Source of the DNA: Planctomycetota bacterium | Lineage (GTDB): Bacteria > Planctomycetota > UBA8108 > UBA1146 | Reading direction: 5' to 3' | NCBI GenBank assembly: GCA_018694835.1 | Contig: JABHOG010000014.1 | Location: 1 to 33,411, forward strand | Length of the DNA stretch: 33,411 nt | Part shown: positions 33,328-33,411 of the stretch, one piece after another | Position numbering within the stretch: position 1 is the stretch's first letter | How the letters are laid out: each line of letters starts with the position of its first letter | Made by a program: the position numbers and the translations under genes | Notes under the pieces: model-generated | Told to the model about the DNA's origin: nothing | The model's input: only the letters and a program-made list of their open reading frames with translations | Database searches by the model: none

Positions 33328-33411
33328 TTAGTAGCTGTTTTGCATCTGGTTCGACTTGCTGCCAGTGGATTCCTTGTTGCTGCCGACCGAAGCTGCCGCG
33401 ACGTGGCCATA
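33328..33411 (-). CDS. C-terminal fragment of a gene cut by the window edge
   Basis: The minus-strand frame is open from the edge for 27 codons and ends in TAA at 33328-33330. The tail is rich in Ser, Asn and Gln (SNKESTGSKSNQMQNSY) with an AAAS segment. The intrinsic terminator right after it supports a true gene end. The protein cannot be identified from so little. Confidence 0.5.
   Translation of the reverse strand, partial: YGHVAAASVGSNKESTGSKSNQMQNSY

Overview
The window reads as a chromosomal segment of a GC-rich, free-living bacterium, most likely a planctomycete or close relative. The best evidence is six secreted proteins with dockerin-type Ca-binding repeats (RGD-N-DG-D pattern), usually at the C-terminus and followed by a Cys-rich tail, plus a TPR protein fused to two RNA-polymerase alpha-CTD-like domains. 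The assignment is an inference from domain style, not from a phylogenetic marker.

Layout. 1-10.3 kb: three large secreted dockerin proteins. They are a di-heme peroxidase with fibronectin-like repeats (minus), an alpha/beta hydrolase with an N-terminal dockerin (plus), and a 'choice-of-anchor B' LVIVD-type protein (minus). 10.4-14.1 kb: a tightly coupled minus-strand operon of NHL beta-propeller, YtkA/FixH-like membrane protein and MauG-type di-heme peroxidase, with 4-nt start/stop overlaps. 14.2-25.3 kb: a housekeeping block with arfB, tRNA-His, a secreted hypothetical protein, ruvA, the TPR/alpha-CTD protein, a pcrA/uvrD helicase, a NicO-family Ni/Co permease, pabB, a small acidic ORF, two DnaA-box-like sites, a xerC/D recombinase and tRNA-Thr with a strong terminator. 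25.5-32.3 kb: three more plus-strand secreted dockerin proteins, carrying a P-domain with Ca-repeats, a C-type lectin with P-domain, and an Asp-box protein; the last two are coupled. 32.3-33.4 kb: a minus-strand thioredoxin-fold protein interrupted by one in-frame TGA exactly at the first position of its CxxC motif, then the 3' end of another gene with its terminator.

The most notable signal is that in-frame TGA (32949-32951). Reading frame, signal peptide, active-site position and cis-Pro loop all continue across it. A stem-loop with a GGUC apical loop lies just downstream, so the gene looks like an undeclared selenoprotein with a UxxC thioredoxin-like motif. The selenocysteine machinery itself is not in the window.

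The secreted genes appear to share a cell-surface logic: signal peptide, catalytic or adhesive domains, Ca-binding repeats, dockerin, Cys-Pro tail. No cohesin partner is encoded here. Several intergenic regions carry short tandem repeats just after stop codons, and one holds a perfect 40-bp palindrome.
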